The notes: generated by a model not told the origin, from the sequence alone. Shown: positions 28,163 to 37,510, numbered from the stretch's first letter. The stretch is DNA of 64,000 nucleotides from JANNUT01 sp046331425 (GCA_046331425.1 JAXLQU010000003.1:157088-221087); one strand, 5' to 3'. Translations and numbers: made by a program.

Positions 28163-28258
28163 TGCCGGCGGATTGTACGGTGCCCACCGGCAGATCCTCA
28201 CGAGCGATCGCGATTACCATCGACCCGCGGCCCGAGCCCCGTGTCGTTGGGGTGAACA

Positions 28259-28898
28259 TCACGACAAGCTGTCGTCGACCCAGCGTTGGAGCAGGTTCAG
28301 CAGCGGTGAACGTTGCTCGTCGGTCATGCCCCAGGTCGACAGGTAGCTCCATGACACTCCCGAAGCACCGTGTCCCTCGCTGAGCCGGCGAATCACCGCT
28401 TGATCGTGAGCCGGAAGCCGGACCGCCCATTGGCGCGGACTGGCATCGAGCAGCATCACCCCTTCGGGCCGATCTCCCGCAGGAGCGATCCAGGCCACAT
28501 CGTCGCCTTCCTGTTTGCTGAGCAACGCCTCTCGGCTACCCATCGGACGGTGGATCGTCCCGTCGGGATCGTTCGCTGGATGGCGCGTGATCGTCGTGAG
28601 CTTGCGGCCGCGGGCTCGGTGGTACTCGAGAAAATGCTTCCGACAGCGCAGTTCGTAATGCCAATCTCGGCTCAGCGAGTCGAGGTCGTCGTCCCAGCCT
28701 GCGCCGTCGCCGAATCCCGATTGAACCGATCCCGTCACCCCAGGACAAAAACACGGTGCCCCCCTCACCCGGCACGACACGCGCTTGCGGCGCAAACCAA
28801 TCTTGCAGTCCCTTGCCGGTGGTGAGCGCGCGCCAAACATCATCGAGCGGCGCGTCGATGTCGAGACGCATTTCGAACTTCTTCGAAGATCCAGTCAT
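28259..28898 (-). pseudogene. SRPBCC/AHSA1-family protein, frameshifted with internal deletion
   Basis: The first half reads in one frame from ATG 28898 (KKFEMRLDIDAPLDDVWRAL to GEGGTVFLSWGDG), a clear START-like SRPBCC N-terminus. Near 28725 the homology jumps to another frame (VQSGFGDGAGWDDDLDS, then WHYELRCRKHFLEYHRARG) and continues to 28259. In intact relatives about 50-60 residues, including the strand that precedes the VHSGFG-like motif, lie between these two halves; here they are missing. So the locus carries both a deletion and a frame change. It follows an ArsR-like regulator with which it overlaps by 59 bases, a common ArsR-SRPBCC pairing. The C-terminal 150 codons remain open. Confidence 0.72.
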
Positions 28899-29508
28899 TC
28901 TGTTTCTCGGCTCTCGGCTCGGGGTGAGCGATGGCCAACAGGCGATACTCGCGCACGTTCGGTGTGCTTTCGTCGTGATACTTGGCGGTCAGTCGGGCCA
29001 ACGCATCGGTGAGTTCCTGAACGAATTGATCTCGTCGCGCAGCGTTCGCGAGACGGATCGCAGCAGCGATCGTAAGCGTCGGTTGCCGTTTGGCTCGCGC
29101 GCGTGCCGAACGCTCCAGCACACTTACTTCCCGCATCGACTGCGAGGCTGACGCCATCAAGTAGGCTGCCGAGAATCGGTCGCTCAACTGAGTGGGTGAA
29201 GCGCCGAGATCGCCAAGCAGCGTGAGGTCGAGGGAAAAGGATTGCGCCGTGGCGCGCAAGATCCGCTCGCGGCAATTCCCTTTGCGGCGCTCCTCGACGC
29301 ACTCGACCAGACCGGCCCTCTCCAAGACGCGCAAGTGGTAGTTGAGTTTCTGTCGAGGGATCGCCAACCTGCGCGCCAACGATTGGGCGGAGTGCGGGAC
29401 CTGCAGTTCGCGAAGCAGGCTCGAGCGCCCTTTGCCCAGCATCGCTGCAGCGTGTCGCGGGTCATCGATGATCGTAACGGGGTGAGCCTGTTTCACGTCG
29501 GGGACCAT
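28840..29508 (-). CDS. ArsR-like winged helix-turn-helix transcriptional regulator
   Basis: A 222-aa protein with an N-terminal winged helix (about residues 8-85). The recognition region AQSLARRLAIPRQKLNYHLRVLERAGLV is followed by a basic wing (EERRKGNCRER), and a C-terminal helical region of unknown ligand-binding function completes it. The frame is open to 29709; ATG 29508 gives the sensible start (MVPDVKQAHPVTIIDDPRHA). A perfect palindrome lies immediately upstream and is a likely self-operator. The gene overlaps the decayed SRPBCC gene by 59 bases and the two would form one transcript. Confidence 0.8.
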   Translation of the reverse strand: MVPDVKQAHPVTIIDDPRHAAAMLGKGRSSLLRELQVPHSAQSLARRLAIPRQKLNYHLRVLERAGLVECVEERRKGNCRERILRATAQSFSLDLTLLGDLGASPTQLSDRFSAAYLMASASQSMREVSVLERSARARAKRQPTLTIAAAIRLANAARRDQFVQELTDALARLTAKYHDESTPNVREYRLLAIAHPEPRAEKQNDWIFEEVRNASRHRRAAR

Positions 29509-29513
29509 AAGCC

Positions 29514-29529
29514 GACAACTTTTGTTGTC
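29514..29529. promoter_or_regulatory. Perfect palindrome GACAAC-TTTT-GTTGTC, likely operator
   Basis: The 16-base inverted repeat begins 5 bases upstream of the HTH regulator start and lies between it and the divergent YkgJ gene. Dyads of this size in this position are typical binding sites for dimeric winged-helix repressors. Being so close to the ATG, it would block initiation or mark a very short leader. Confidence 0.55.
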
Positions 29530-29595
29530 AGGAACGGGTTGCCTGTCGGTTGAAAGGAACTGGACACCCGGATCGGGTGGAGGCACGCTCGCGGC

Positions 29596-30267
29596 ATGTC
29601 CTCCAGCCACCGCTCGCAGCGCTTTCTGCCCGCCTACCGCCAACTTATCGGCGAGGCCGATCGCTGGTTCGCTGAGGCGCTCGCGGTACATCGCTCGGAC
29701 GGGGTCCATTGCGATCGCGGCTGCTCGTTGTGCTGTCTGGGTCTGTTCGATGTCTCGGCCGCGGACTCACTGCTGATTGCCGAGGGTTATCGGCATGCGG
29801 ACCAGGCGCGCCGAAAGGAGTTGCGTGACAGCGCCCGAGCCTGCCTCGACGCGCTCGGCCGAATCGCTCCTGACTGGCAGGATCCTTGGTCGGTCGATGC
29901 GCTGGGCGAGGATCGCTTCGATGAAATTTGCGAGGCCGTGAGCAGTGCACCCTGCGCCGCGCTCGCCCAAGACGGCTCGTGCCGGATCTACGACCACCGA
30001 CCGCTGATCTGCCGACTTCACGGTCTCCCGATGTACGATCCCGCCGAATCGCGCGATTGCGGCGGGGCGTGCGAGCTGAACTTCTCGCCCGAGGACTTGG
30101 ACGCGAAGCCGGCGTTGCACTTTGATCACAGCGATTTCGTGAGACGGGAAACCGAACTGATCGACGCGATCGAAGCGCAGACCGATCGAGCCAGCCGCGG
30201 GACCACCATCGTTGCTGCCGTGATTTGGCGTGCGGCTGTCGAAGAGGAGACAAAACATGAGCGCTGA
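29596..30267 (+). CDS. YkgJ family cysteine-cluster protein
   Basis: A 223-aa soluble protein of the CxxxCC (YkgJ) family, predicted to bind zinc or iron. Two cysteine groups are visible: CDRGCSLCC (from about residue 39) and CAALAQDGSCRIYDHRPLIC (about 119-138), the second with the family's CRIYxxRPxxCR signature. Function is unknown. The following DUF4126 gene starts inside its 3' end (11-base overlap), so the two are co-translated. It is divergent from the ArsR-like regulator with the palindrome between them. Confidence 0.82.
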   Translation: MSSSHRSQRFLPAYRQLIGEADRWFAEALAVHRSDGVHCDRGCSLCCLGLFDVSAADSLLIAEGYRHADQARRKELRDSARACLDALGRIAPDWQDPWSVDALGEDRFDEICEAVSSAPCAALAQDGSCRIYDHRPLICRLHGLPMYDPAESRDCGGACELNFSPEDLDAKPALHFDHSDFVRRETELIDAIEAQTDRASRGTTIVAAVIWRAAVEEETKHER

Positions 30268-30916
30268 CAGTTCGCTGGCCCTGGGGCTGCAAGTGCTGGC
30301 CGGGCTTTCGTTGGCCGCCTGCTGTGGTTTGCGAGCCTTCTTGCCGCCTTTCGTGATCGGCTTGGTGGCACGGCTCGGAGCTGCAGATCTCCTTCCTGTC
30401 GACCCATTGCCGCTTGCCGATTCGCTGCACTGGTTGTCGAGTACACCGGCATTGATCGTGTTTGGTGCGGCGACGGTATTCGAGTTGCTCGCCGACAAAG
30501 TGCCCGTCGTCGACCATGTGCTGGACGTGGTCCAGACGATCGTTCGACCACTCTCCGGCGCCTTGGTGTTTGCAGCGGCGCTGTCCGACGTTTCCCCGTT
30601 GGCGGGAGCGATCGCAGGGCTGCTGGCAGGAGGCTCGGTCGCCGGCGGCGTGCATGTACTGAAGGCCAAGATCAGGCTGCTATCGACCCTGGGGACGGGG
30701 GGTATCGCCTCTCCGGTCCTTTCCACACTCGAGGACCTGTTCGCGCTGGCCGGGTCGTTTCTGGCAATGGTCGCAGCGGTATTTGCGGCGATTCTGGTGG
30801 CCGGCGGCGTGCTCTTCACGCTCTATCTCGTGATCAAGTTCCTGCGACGGGTGAGCCGGCTCGACCCAGGGCGCGCCGCGGAAGTTCAGAATCGGTCGTC
30901 CGACATCACCATCTAG
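30257..30916 (+). CDS. DUF4126 family membrane protein
   Basis: A 219-aa membrane protein with about five to six helices, the family start LAGLSLAACCGLRAFLPPFVIGL and the central phrase FELLADKVPVVDHVLD. A small glycine/alanine-rich repeat (FAAALSDVSPLAGAIAGLLAGGSVAGGVH) fits DUF4126. The ATG has GAGGAG upstream, within the end of the YkgJ gene. No function is established for the family. A long C-terminal amphipathic region ends in the cytoplasm or periplasm. Confidence 0.78.
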   Translation: MSADSSLALGLQVLAGLSLAACCGLRAFLPPFVIGLVARLGAADLLPVDPLPLADSLHWLSSTPALIVFGAATVFELLADKVPVVDHVLDVVQTIVRPLSGALVFAAALSDVSPLAGAIAGLLAGGSVAGGVHVLKAKIRLLSTLGTGGIASPVLSTLEDLFALAGSFLAMVAAVFAAILVAGGVLFTLYLVIKFLRRVSRLDPGRAAEVQNRSSDITI

Positions 30917-30987
30917 CTGGGTTCCAGGGCAACGGCGCCTTTTGTGAACAGCGGCAAGCGAGGTTCTGGGGCGGTATCTTCCCCGGC

Positions 30988-32448
30988 GTGCGCCGCCCAC
31001 TCCTGATCCTCCTGTTACTGCTGCTCTCCCCGACCCGCGCTCTCGCGGACGCATTGCCGTTGCCGATTTCGACGGTGCTCGATTTCAACTCGGTCGAGAT
31101 CGAACTGCGCGGTGGCCGCGTCGACGTGGTGATCGATCCCAACGTGGAGGAACCGTCGCTGGAAGCGACCGACTATGTCGACAGCACCGCGGCTCGTGGA
31201 TTCCTGGTGCTAGAGCCGGGCGCAAACGGCGCGCTGCACATTGGCCAAGCATACGGTGAGGACGCGGTGGCGCCGCGCGTGCTCTTGAAGCTGGTGCTGC
31301 GACCCGACCAGTTGCTAGCAATCAAAGGGAGCGACCTGGCGATTTCGATCGAGGATCTGCGTGGACTCGATACCGACGACACCGCCACCGATGCGACCAA
31401 GCCAAGATCGGCCTCGACCGGATCAACGGACGCCCTCAACCTGATGCCGAACGATTCCGACGTACACCTGGCCGGTGTGGGCTCCGCAACCCTGAGCGGT
31501 CAACGGACCCGCTATCGGTTGGAGAGAACTCATGGGCAAGTTCGTGCTCAGCTCAAGCGCGGCTCGTTGGAGAGCACATCACATCGCGGCAATATCGATG
31601 TCAGCGGCAGCGACGCAGAGGTCCGCGTCACGTCGTTGATTGGATTGTTGGCAACACATCAGGATGGGGGCAGCGTGGTGGTCCGGGACGGCAGCGGCAC
31701 ACTCGAGCTGGCGATCGATGCACCCAATGTCTGTGAGATCTCGGGGTTTGCCGGCGCGGTCTCGCTCAACGTCAAGCACGGCGCTGCCCGCCTCGAGCGC
31801 AGTGGAACGACTGAGTTGTTCGTCAGCCTGCTTGGTACGCAGACCGATGTTGAGATCGAGGACCTGCCTGGTCGATTGAATCTTCAACTGACCGATGGCG
31901 GGCTGAAGCTGCGTGGCGTTCAGGGCCCGGTAACGGTTGCGGCTGAGGGGACTGCGACGCTGGAGCTGCGGGAGCTGCTCGACGGGCTCGAGTTGCGCAC
32001 GCAGGCGGGCGTCGAATCGACGGTGCACGGCGTGCAGAAACGATTCACGGCACGTGTGCGCGATGGCAAATTGAAGGCCGAGGCGATCGGTGACATCGAC
32101 CTGGTTGCGAACAACGCCCAGGTATCGATCCAAGAGATCACGGTGGCAACCCGCCTCGATGTCGTCGATAGCGACGCAGACCTCGATCTCAGCGGCGCAC
32201 AGGGATTCCCCACCGTCAAGTCGATGGGGCGCTCGCGCACCCGATTGGTGCTGCGCGATCCGTGTCTGGTGCGGCTCGACGGTGAGATCGAAGCGCTCCG
32301 CGATCAACTGCAGGTCGATGGTTGTGAGTTGATCGGCGGCCGCGATGCTGCGCCATCGATGCAGCGCCGCGTGAATGCGCAGCCACCCCAGATCATCACC
32401 GCCAGTGTCGGGGACGATGCCGAGCTGAGCGTGCGGGCGCGTCCCTAA
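30988..32448 (+). CDS. Secreted beta-solenoid-like protein, unknown function
   Basis: A 486-aa protein with a signal peptide (about residues 1-22, LLILLLLLLSPTRALA). It then shows a long succession of short beta-strand-like segments with repeating pattern (SVVVRDGSGTLELAIDAPN, VSLNVKHGAARLE and similar), reminiscent of DUF4097/DUF2807 right-handed solenoids. Two cysteines late in the sequence (DPCLVRLDGEIEAL, then DGCELIGG) could form a disulfide. The start codon is GTG. It runs directly into the HAD gene (TAA then GTG with no gap). No family is recognised with certainty; likely periplasmic or outer-membrane attached. Confidence 0.65.
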   Translation: MRRPLLILLLLLLSPTRALADALPLPISTVLDFNSVEIELRGGRVDVVIDPNVEEPSLEATDYVDSTAARGFLVLEPGANGALHIGQAYGEDAVAPRVLLKLVLRPDQLLAIKGSDLAISIEDLRGLDTDDTATDATKPRSASTGSTDALNLMPNDSDVHLAGVGSATLSGQRTRYRLERTHGQVRAQLKRGSLESTSHRGNIDVSGSDAEVRVTSLIGLLATHQDGGSVVVRDGSGTLELAIDAPNVCEISGFAGAVSLNVKHGAARLERSGTTELFVSLLGTQTDVEIEDLPGRLNLQLTDGGLKLRGVQGPVTVAAEGTATLELRELLDGLELRTQAGVESTVHGVQKRFTARVRDGKLKAEAIGDIDLVANNAQVSIQEITVATRLDVVDSDADLDLSGAQGFPTVKSMGRSRTRLVLRDPCLVRLDGEIEALRDQLQVDGCELIGGRDAAPSMQRRVNAQPPQIITASVGDDAELSVRARP

Positions 32449-33156
32449 GTGGAGTCATCGATCGATCGATTGAAGAATCGCCGAGTCGTGTTGTTCGACG
32501 CTGGCGGAACGCTGATCACCCTCGACCACGATCGGGTGCGGCTTGCGCTCCAGTATCTGACCGCAACGCTCCCTTCCGACGATGACTTCGAGCGCGCCGA
32601 GGCCGGTGCGCGCGTGTGGGCTGACGGCGCGATTCGAGCACGGCTCAGCGGGCGCGAACTCTGGAACGGTTACTTCCAGCGTCTTCTGTTGGAGGCCGGC
32701 GTCGAGGAGTCGGCGATCGCTCGCTCGGTCGCGGCGCTTTGGGAAGCCAACCGGAGCCTTGGTTTGTGGAGAAAGCCGATCACAGGGGCGCGCGAGGTCA
32801 TCGCCCAGCTGTTCGCTGCAGGCTATCGGATGGCGGTGGTGAGCAATGCCGAGGGACAAGTGGAGACCGATCTGCAGCAGGCCGGTTTTGGCGCCTATTG
32901 GGAGACCGTTGTCGACAGTCATGTTGTCGGTGTCGCCAAACCGGATCCGCGAATCTTCGAGATTGCGCTGGCCCGCATGAATGTCAGTGCGGATGCGGCA
33001 TTCTACGTGGGCGATGTTCCGTACTTCGATGTCGATGGGGCGGCTGCGGCCGGGATGCCTTCGGTGTTGATCGATCCGCACGCGATTCATGGCTCGGTCA
33101 CGAACGCCGTGAGGGTTGCATCGATCCGGGAACTCCCGGCGCTTCTGAGTGTCTGA
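32449..33156 (+). CDS. HAD superfamily hydrolase
   Basis: A 235-aa HAD-type phosphatase with motif I FDAGGT (second Asp replaced by Gly, as in some subfamily IA members), motif II VVSNAEG, lysine motif VAKPDPRIF and motif IV FYVGDVPYFDVDGA. An alpha-helical cap sits between motifs I and II. The start is GTG directly after the stop codon of the preceding gene, implying translational coupling. The substrate cannot be predicted; small phosphorylated metabolites are typical. Confidence 0.85.
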   Translation: MESSIDRLKNRRVVLFDAGGTLITLDHDRVRLALQYLTATLPSDDDFERAEAGARVWADGAIRARLSGRELWNGYFQRLLLEAGVEESAIARSVAALWEANRSLGLWRKPITGAREVIAQLFAAGYRMAVVSNAEGQVETDLQQAGFGAYWETVVDSHVVGVAKPDPRIFEIALARMNVSADAAFYVGDVPYFDVDGAAAAGMPSVLIDPHAIHGSVTNAVRVASIRELPALLSV

Positions 33157-33175
33157 GCACAGTTACAGTCGCCGC

Positions 33176-33940
33176 ATGCAACTCGCTCTCAGGACCGATT
33201 CACTGACACGAAGGTTTGGCTCGTTCGCTGCGGTCGATGGTCTCGATCTGATCGTCCCGAGCGGCAGCCTGTATGGGTTTTTGGGACCCAACGGTGCGGG
33301 CAAGTCCACCACCATCAAGTGCCTGACCGGGCTCTTGCGCCCCAGTTCGGGGGCGATGCGAATTCTCGACCTCGATCCGCTGGCCGATCCGGTGGAGGTG
33401 CAGCGCCGCATCGGTGTCGTCCCTGAGGATCTGGCGCTCTTCGACCGCTTGACAGGTGCGGAGACGTTGTCGTTTGTGGGCAGAGTTCATCGAATGGAGA
33501 AGAAAATCTGGCGTGAGCGCGCCGAAGAGCTGCTGGCGCTGATGGACCTGAACGGCTCAGCGGGCACGATGGTCGCCGACTACTCACACGGAATGCGCAA
33601 GAAACTCTCTCTCGCCGCAGCGCTTCTACCGGCACCGCAGCTTCTGTTTCTCGACGAACCGTTCGAGGGGATCGACCCCATGGCGGCAAAGCAGATCAAG
33701 GATCTCTTGACTCGATTCGTGCAGGGGGGCGGAACGGTTTTCCTCACATCGCACATTCTCGAGATCGTGGAACGACTGTGCGATCAGATCGGCATCATCG
33801 TCTCGGGTCGACTGGCCGCACAGGGAACGCTCTCGTCGCTGCGCGAAGCGGGAGGAACGTCACGCACGCTCGAGCAGGTTTTCCTGGAGGCGGCAGGAGT
33901 CGAGATCCCGAGCACGTCGCTGCCGTGGCTCACGACGTGA
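33176..33940 (+). CDS. ABC transporter ATP-binding protein
   Basis: A 254-aa ATPase with Walker A GPNGAGKST, a signature variant YSHGMRKKLSLAAAL (His instead of the second Gly of the usual SGGM), and Walker B LLFLDEPFEGIDP. The switch histidine is in LTSHILEIVERL. The gene starts at ATG 33176 and overlaps the next, permease, gene by GTGA. It is an exporter-type (ABC-2) component; the substrate is unknown. Confidence 0.88.
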   Translation: MQLALRTDSLTRRFGSFAAVDGLDLIVPSGSLYGFLGPNGAGKSTTIKCLTGLLRPSSGAMRILDLDPLADPVEVQRRIGVVPEDLALFDRLTGAETLSFVGRVHRMEKKIWRERAEELLALMDLNGSAGTMVADYSHGMRKKLSLAAALLPAPQLLFLDEPFEGIDPMAAKQIKDLLTRFVQGGGTVFLTSHILEIVERLCDQIGIIVSGRLAAQGTLSSLREAGGTSRTLEQVFLEAAGVEIPSTSLPWLTT

Positions 33941-35616
33941 TCGAATCGCTTTCGGCGTTGGTCTGGCTGCGCTGGCGTCTACTCCTCAATTCGCTCCGGC
34001 CTGGGGGTCGCGACACGGTCGAGCGCACATCGCGCGTCCTCGATGTCTTGATCCCGATCCTCCTGCTACTGCTCTTTGCGCCGATTCTGCTGGGAACGGC
34101 TGCACTGAGCGTTATCGGTGGATGGGAAATGCACGAGCCGGGAGCGGCTCGCTCGACGGTGCTCGTGCTGGTGCGCAGCCTGCTGGGCGCGATCTTGCTG
34201 CTGTCGCTGTTGATGCCGGCGTTGCGGGCGCGACGCCTGGGAGCGAGTGTCTCCCGGCTATTGCTCTCCCCCATCTCGCGCACGGCGCTGCACATGGGCG
34301 AGACAGCCGCCGGGCTGACCGATCCATGGTTGCAGCTCGCGATTCCAATCCTGTTGATGTTGCCGCTGGGTGTCGCTGCATCCGGTGCGTGGTGGGCAGC
34401 GACTCAGTCTCTGGTGGCGGGACTGGCCACTGTGGTGACACTGATGTTTGCCAGCGCTGCGGCATCGCACGCCGTGATGCTGGTGTTTCGCAAGCGCTCT
34501 CGAGGCGAGTGGGCCGTTCTCATCGCGTTCGCCATCCTTCTGCTCGGGGAGTTGGTGTTCGTTTGGATGCTGCCGACGGGCGACGGCCAGATGGACGGCC
34601 CAGTCCGTATTCATGCCGACAGCGGATGGTCGGAGTCGTTCCCTGTCTGGTCCTGGGCGATTCCAACCGAGGCGTACGCGATGGTCTTGGCGCGCTCGTC
34701 CCGCGGAGCGTCGTCATGGTTTCCGGTCGGTGTGACGCTGGTGTGGGCAATCGTGGCCTGGCGCTTGTCGCGGGCACTCTTCGTGCGTCTTTCATACTCT
34801 CCGGCGGAAGCAGGCGGTGCACACAGCAGTGTGCATCGCTGGTTGCCGGCCTGGCCGGCGAGATGGGTGGGCGAGGGTGTGGCCGCGGTGATGCAGACGC
34901 ACCTGCGCCTCTATCTGCGCACGCTACGAGGGAAACTCGCTGTATTCGGAGCACCGCTGCCGGGGGTGATCATCGGGGCCGTGCTACATCGCCAGTCATC
35001 GGGGATGGCGCACCCCTCCAAGTCGATCGCGCCGATGATGCTGTTCTCGATCGTGATGTTGTGCATGCTGTACCTTCAGCAGGTGATCTCCAATCAGTTC
35101 GCAGCCGAGGCAGGCGGTTTCACCCGCCAACGTTTGTCGCCGTTGTCGTTGCGTGAACTGCTATGCGGCCGGTTCGCTGCGGCGCTCACGCTCTACGCGG
35201 CAACCGCTGTCGTTTCCCTGTTGACCTTCTGGCTCGTGTTTCCAAACGCTCCCGCGACTGTGGTACTCACCGCGCTATTCGCTGGCTGCGCTGCGTTCGC
35301 TTTGGTGCTCCCGTTGGCTGCGTTACTTTCGGCGACCTTCCCGCGTGCCGTAGACCTCAGCCGTTTGGGGTCGGCAGGCAACCCCAATTCGGTTGCGACG
35401 ATGATCGTGACGCTAGCGATTCCGACGACGTTCGTTCCAGTCGTGAGTGTGATCGCCCTGGTTTGGTGGTGGACTCAGGCCGCGGTCCTTACAGCGATGG
35501 CAGCAGCGTTGATCTGTGCTGCTGCGATCGCCTTGGGGCTATTCCTGCTCAGGCTGATCGAGCCCGCGGTGGCGACACGACTCGAGAATTTGTCGCTCGC
35601 CGCTCAGGGGCGTTGA
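33937..35616 (+). CDS. ABC-2-like transporter permease
   Basis: A 559-aa polytopic protein with about twelve membrane helices, partner of the ATPase encoded just upstream (GTG start inside the ATPase stop, GTGA). The N-terminal half has a cytoplasmic segment RALRARRLGASVSRLLLSPI, and around residues 385-410 there is an arginine-rich loop (TRQRLSPLSLREL), both typical of this permease type. No further partner genes. The frame is open earlier (33778), but that part lies within the ATPase gene. Confidence 0.83.
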   Translation: MIESLSALVWLRWRLLLNSLRPGGRDTVERTSRVLDVLIPILLLLLFAPILLGTAALSVIGGWEMHEPGAARSTVLVLVRSLLGAILLLSLLMPALRARRLGASVSRLLLSPISRTALHMGETAAGLTDPWLQLAIPILLMLPLGVAASGAWWAATQSLVAGLATVVTLMFASAAASHAVMLVFRKRSRGEWAVLIAFAILLLGELVFVWMLPTGDGQMDGPVRIHADSGWSESFPVWSWAIPTEAYAMVLARSSRGASSWFPVGVTLVWAIVAWRLSRALFVRLSYSPAEAGGAHSSVHRWLPAWPARWVGEGVAAVMQTHLRLYLRTLRGKLAVFGAPLPGVIIGAVLHRQSSGMAHPSKSIAPMMLFSIVMLCMLYLQQVISNQFAAEAGGFTRQRLSPLSLRELLCGRFAAALTLYAATAVVSLLTFWLVFPNAPATVVLTALFAGCAAFALVLPLAALLSATFPRAVDLSRLGSAGNPNSVATMIVTLAIPTTFVPVVSVIALVWWWTQAAVLTAMAAALICAAAIALGLFLLRLIEPAVATRLENLSLAAQGR

Positions 35617-35617
35617 G

Positions 35618-36154
35618 TCAGCTCGGTTCGATCAACACTTCGATGACGCGGATGGTGCCATCGGTTTGGGCCAGCCGCCCCACGATCTGAGGCTTCCCGA
35701 TCGTCAAGACGGAGTGTAGGTGCAAGGCTGACGTGACAATGCGCGGTTGCCCGGCGGATCCCGCGGAGAAATCGGCCGAGGAGTCTTCGAATCGAAGTTC
35801 GAAGCTGAGCGTCGTCGCACCGGCTCGCTTGACCTTGCAATTGATGAGCACGCCGATGTTCTGGTAGGTGAAAGACGTGACCGGTATCTCATCACTCTTG
35901 GCGCTGAGCGTGGTGGCGGGAATGGCGACCCGTGCGCCGCTGGTGAGTTCACTCCACTCGTCGCCGTCGATCGCTACGAGCCGATAGATTCGCGGTGCGT
36001 CCGGTCTGGTTTTGTCGGCCCGTTCTTGGGAGATCGTGAGCTGAATCGCGACCGCTCTTTCGCGTTCGTCGGCTTTGCCGGGATCCACTGCGAGCGCAGT
36101 CCGACACGTTGCCGACAGCGCAAGACAGATGACAAGCACGCTCGTATGTCGCAT
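35618..36154 (-). CDS. Secreted protein, unknown function
   Basis: A 178-aa protein with a signal peptide (about residues 1-22, ending ALA). The mature part is rich in beta-strand-like segments: RIYRLVAIDGDEWSELTSG, VTSFTYQNIGVLINCKV and a C-terminal DGTIRVIEVLIEPS. The pattern resembles short periplasmic proteins seen in Acidobacteria and relatives, but I do not recognise a named family. ATG 36154 is preceded by AGGGGA. It is convergent with the ABC permease (2 bases apart) and 93 bases downstream of the helicase gene on the same strand. Confidence 0.65.
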   Translation of the reverse strand: MRHTSVLVICLALSATCRTALAVDPGKADERERAVAIQLTISQERADKTRPDAPRIYRLVAIDGDEWSELTSGARVAIPATTLSAKSDEIPVTSFTYQNIGVLINCKVKRAGATTLSFELRFEDSSADFSAGSAGQPRIVTSALHLHSVLTIGKPQIVGRLAQTDGTIRVIEVLIEPS

Positions 36155-36247
36155 CGAGTTCCCCTTGTTTCGGTGTAGCACCGATGTCATGCAAGCCGGC
36201 ATTGCGCCGGTTTGCACTGCCCACTACGCGGAGAACGAAACAGGTGT

Positions 36248-37510
36248 CTAGCGAGACTTGCCGGCGCCGCGCCTTCCTTTGGGACCGGTGCGGGGGGAGT
36301 GGCCCGGCCGGTCTCCGCCGCGACTTCGCCCGCGACCGGCTCGGGGTCCGCTGTCGGTCGGGGGAGCAACAAATCCCTCTAGCGGCGATCGATTGATGGG
36401 AAGACCGATGAGCGCTTCTATTTCGCGCACGACGCCCCGATCGCGAGGGGTGGCCAGCGAGACGGCCATCCCGGTGCGCGATGCGCGGCCGGTTCGGCCG
36501 ACGCGGTGGACGTAGTCCTCAGGATTGCGCGGCATATCGAAGTTGACGATCAGGTCGATGTCGTAGATGTCGATCCCGCGACCGGCGACATCGGTGGCGA
36601 CCAGCACGGGCGCCTCGTTCTTGCGGAACGCTTCGAGCACTCGCTCGCGATTGTTCTGCGACAACAGGCTGGAGAGGCTGACCACGGTATGCCCCGCGCG
36701 GCGCAGTTGCTGCGCGATGGCCGACGTTGCTTCACGCGTGGCCGTGAACACGATCGTCTTGACACCTTTGTTGTCGGCCATCACGCGGCACAACGCTGAG
36801 ATTTTGTCGGCGGGAGAGACTTCGTGCAGTCGATGCTCGATCCCTGCTGCAGCCACCCGTTCGGCGTCGACGCGAATGATCGTCGACTCTTGCATCAAGC
36901 TGCTGGTGAGTCGTTCGACTCCGGGCAGCATCGTGGCCGAGAACAACATCGTTTGACGGCTCAAGGGCAATCGCCCTGCAATCTGCAAGACATCATCGAT
37001 GAAACCCATGTCGAGCATGCGATCGGCTTCATCCAGCACCAGCCATCGAATGTAGCGAGGGCGAAGCCACGCGGTGGTCAGAAATTCCAAGAGCCGCCCC
37101 GGCGTGCCAACCACCAGATCGGGCGGCTTCACTAGTTGCTGGCGCTGATCACCCAAGCTGGTCCCGCCGTACAGCACCGCGGTTCGCACACCCATTTGTG
37201 TTCCGAGTTTGGTCGCGACGCCGCCGACCTGCTGCGCCAGTTCACGCGTTGGACAAACAACCAACGCTTGCACCTCGCCGTTGGGAACAAGTGCGTTGAG
37301 GATCGGAACCAAGAATCCGAGCGTTTTACCGGTGCCGGTTTGCGCCACTCCGATCAGGTCGCGTCCCTTGAGAGCGATCGGGATCGTGCGGCTTTGTACG
37401 GGAGTTGGTTTGACGAAGCCGCCGTCAAACAGAACCCGCAGCAGTTCGGGCTTGAGGGGCAGTTGGTCGAAGGTGAGTGCGTCGGTGTGTATGCCAGAGG
37501 TGTCAGTCAT
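36248..37510 (-). CDS. DEAD-box RNA helicase (RhlE-like)
   Basis: A 420-aa ATP-dependent RNA helicase with all core motifs: the Q motif (VQ in KPTPVQSRTIPIAL), AQTGTGKT (56-63), PTRELA (88-93), TPGRLLEF, DEAD (160-163), SAT (191-193) and, in the second RecA domain, HRVGRTGR. The C-terminal tail (about residues 385-420) is arginine/glycine-rich, suiting RNA binding. RhlE-type proteins act in ribosome assembly and mRNA turnover. Which subgroup this belongs to cannot be decided here. Confidence 0.92.
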   Translation of the reverse strand: MTDTSGIHTDALTFDQLPLKPELLRVLFDGGFVKPTPVQSRTIPIALKGRDLIGVAQTGTGKTLGFLVPILNALVPNGEVQALVVCPTRELAQQVGGVATKLGTQMGVRTAVLYGGTSLGDQRQQLVKPPDLVVGTPGRLLEFLTTAWLRPRYIRWLVLDEADRMLDMGFIDDVLQIAGRLPLSRQTMLFSATMLPGVERLTSSLMQESTIIRVDAERVAAAGIEHRLHEVSPADKISALCRVMADNKGVKTIVFTATREATSAIAQQLRRAGHTVVSLSSLLSQNNRERVLEAFRKNEAPVLVATDVAGRGIDIYDIDLIVNFDMPRNPEDYVHRVGRTGRASRTGMAVSLATPRDRGVVREIEALIGLPINRSPLEGFVAPPTDSGPRAGRGRSRGGDRPGHSPRTGPKGRRGAGKSR

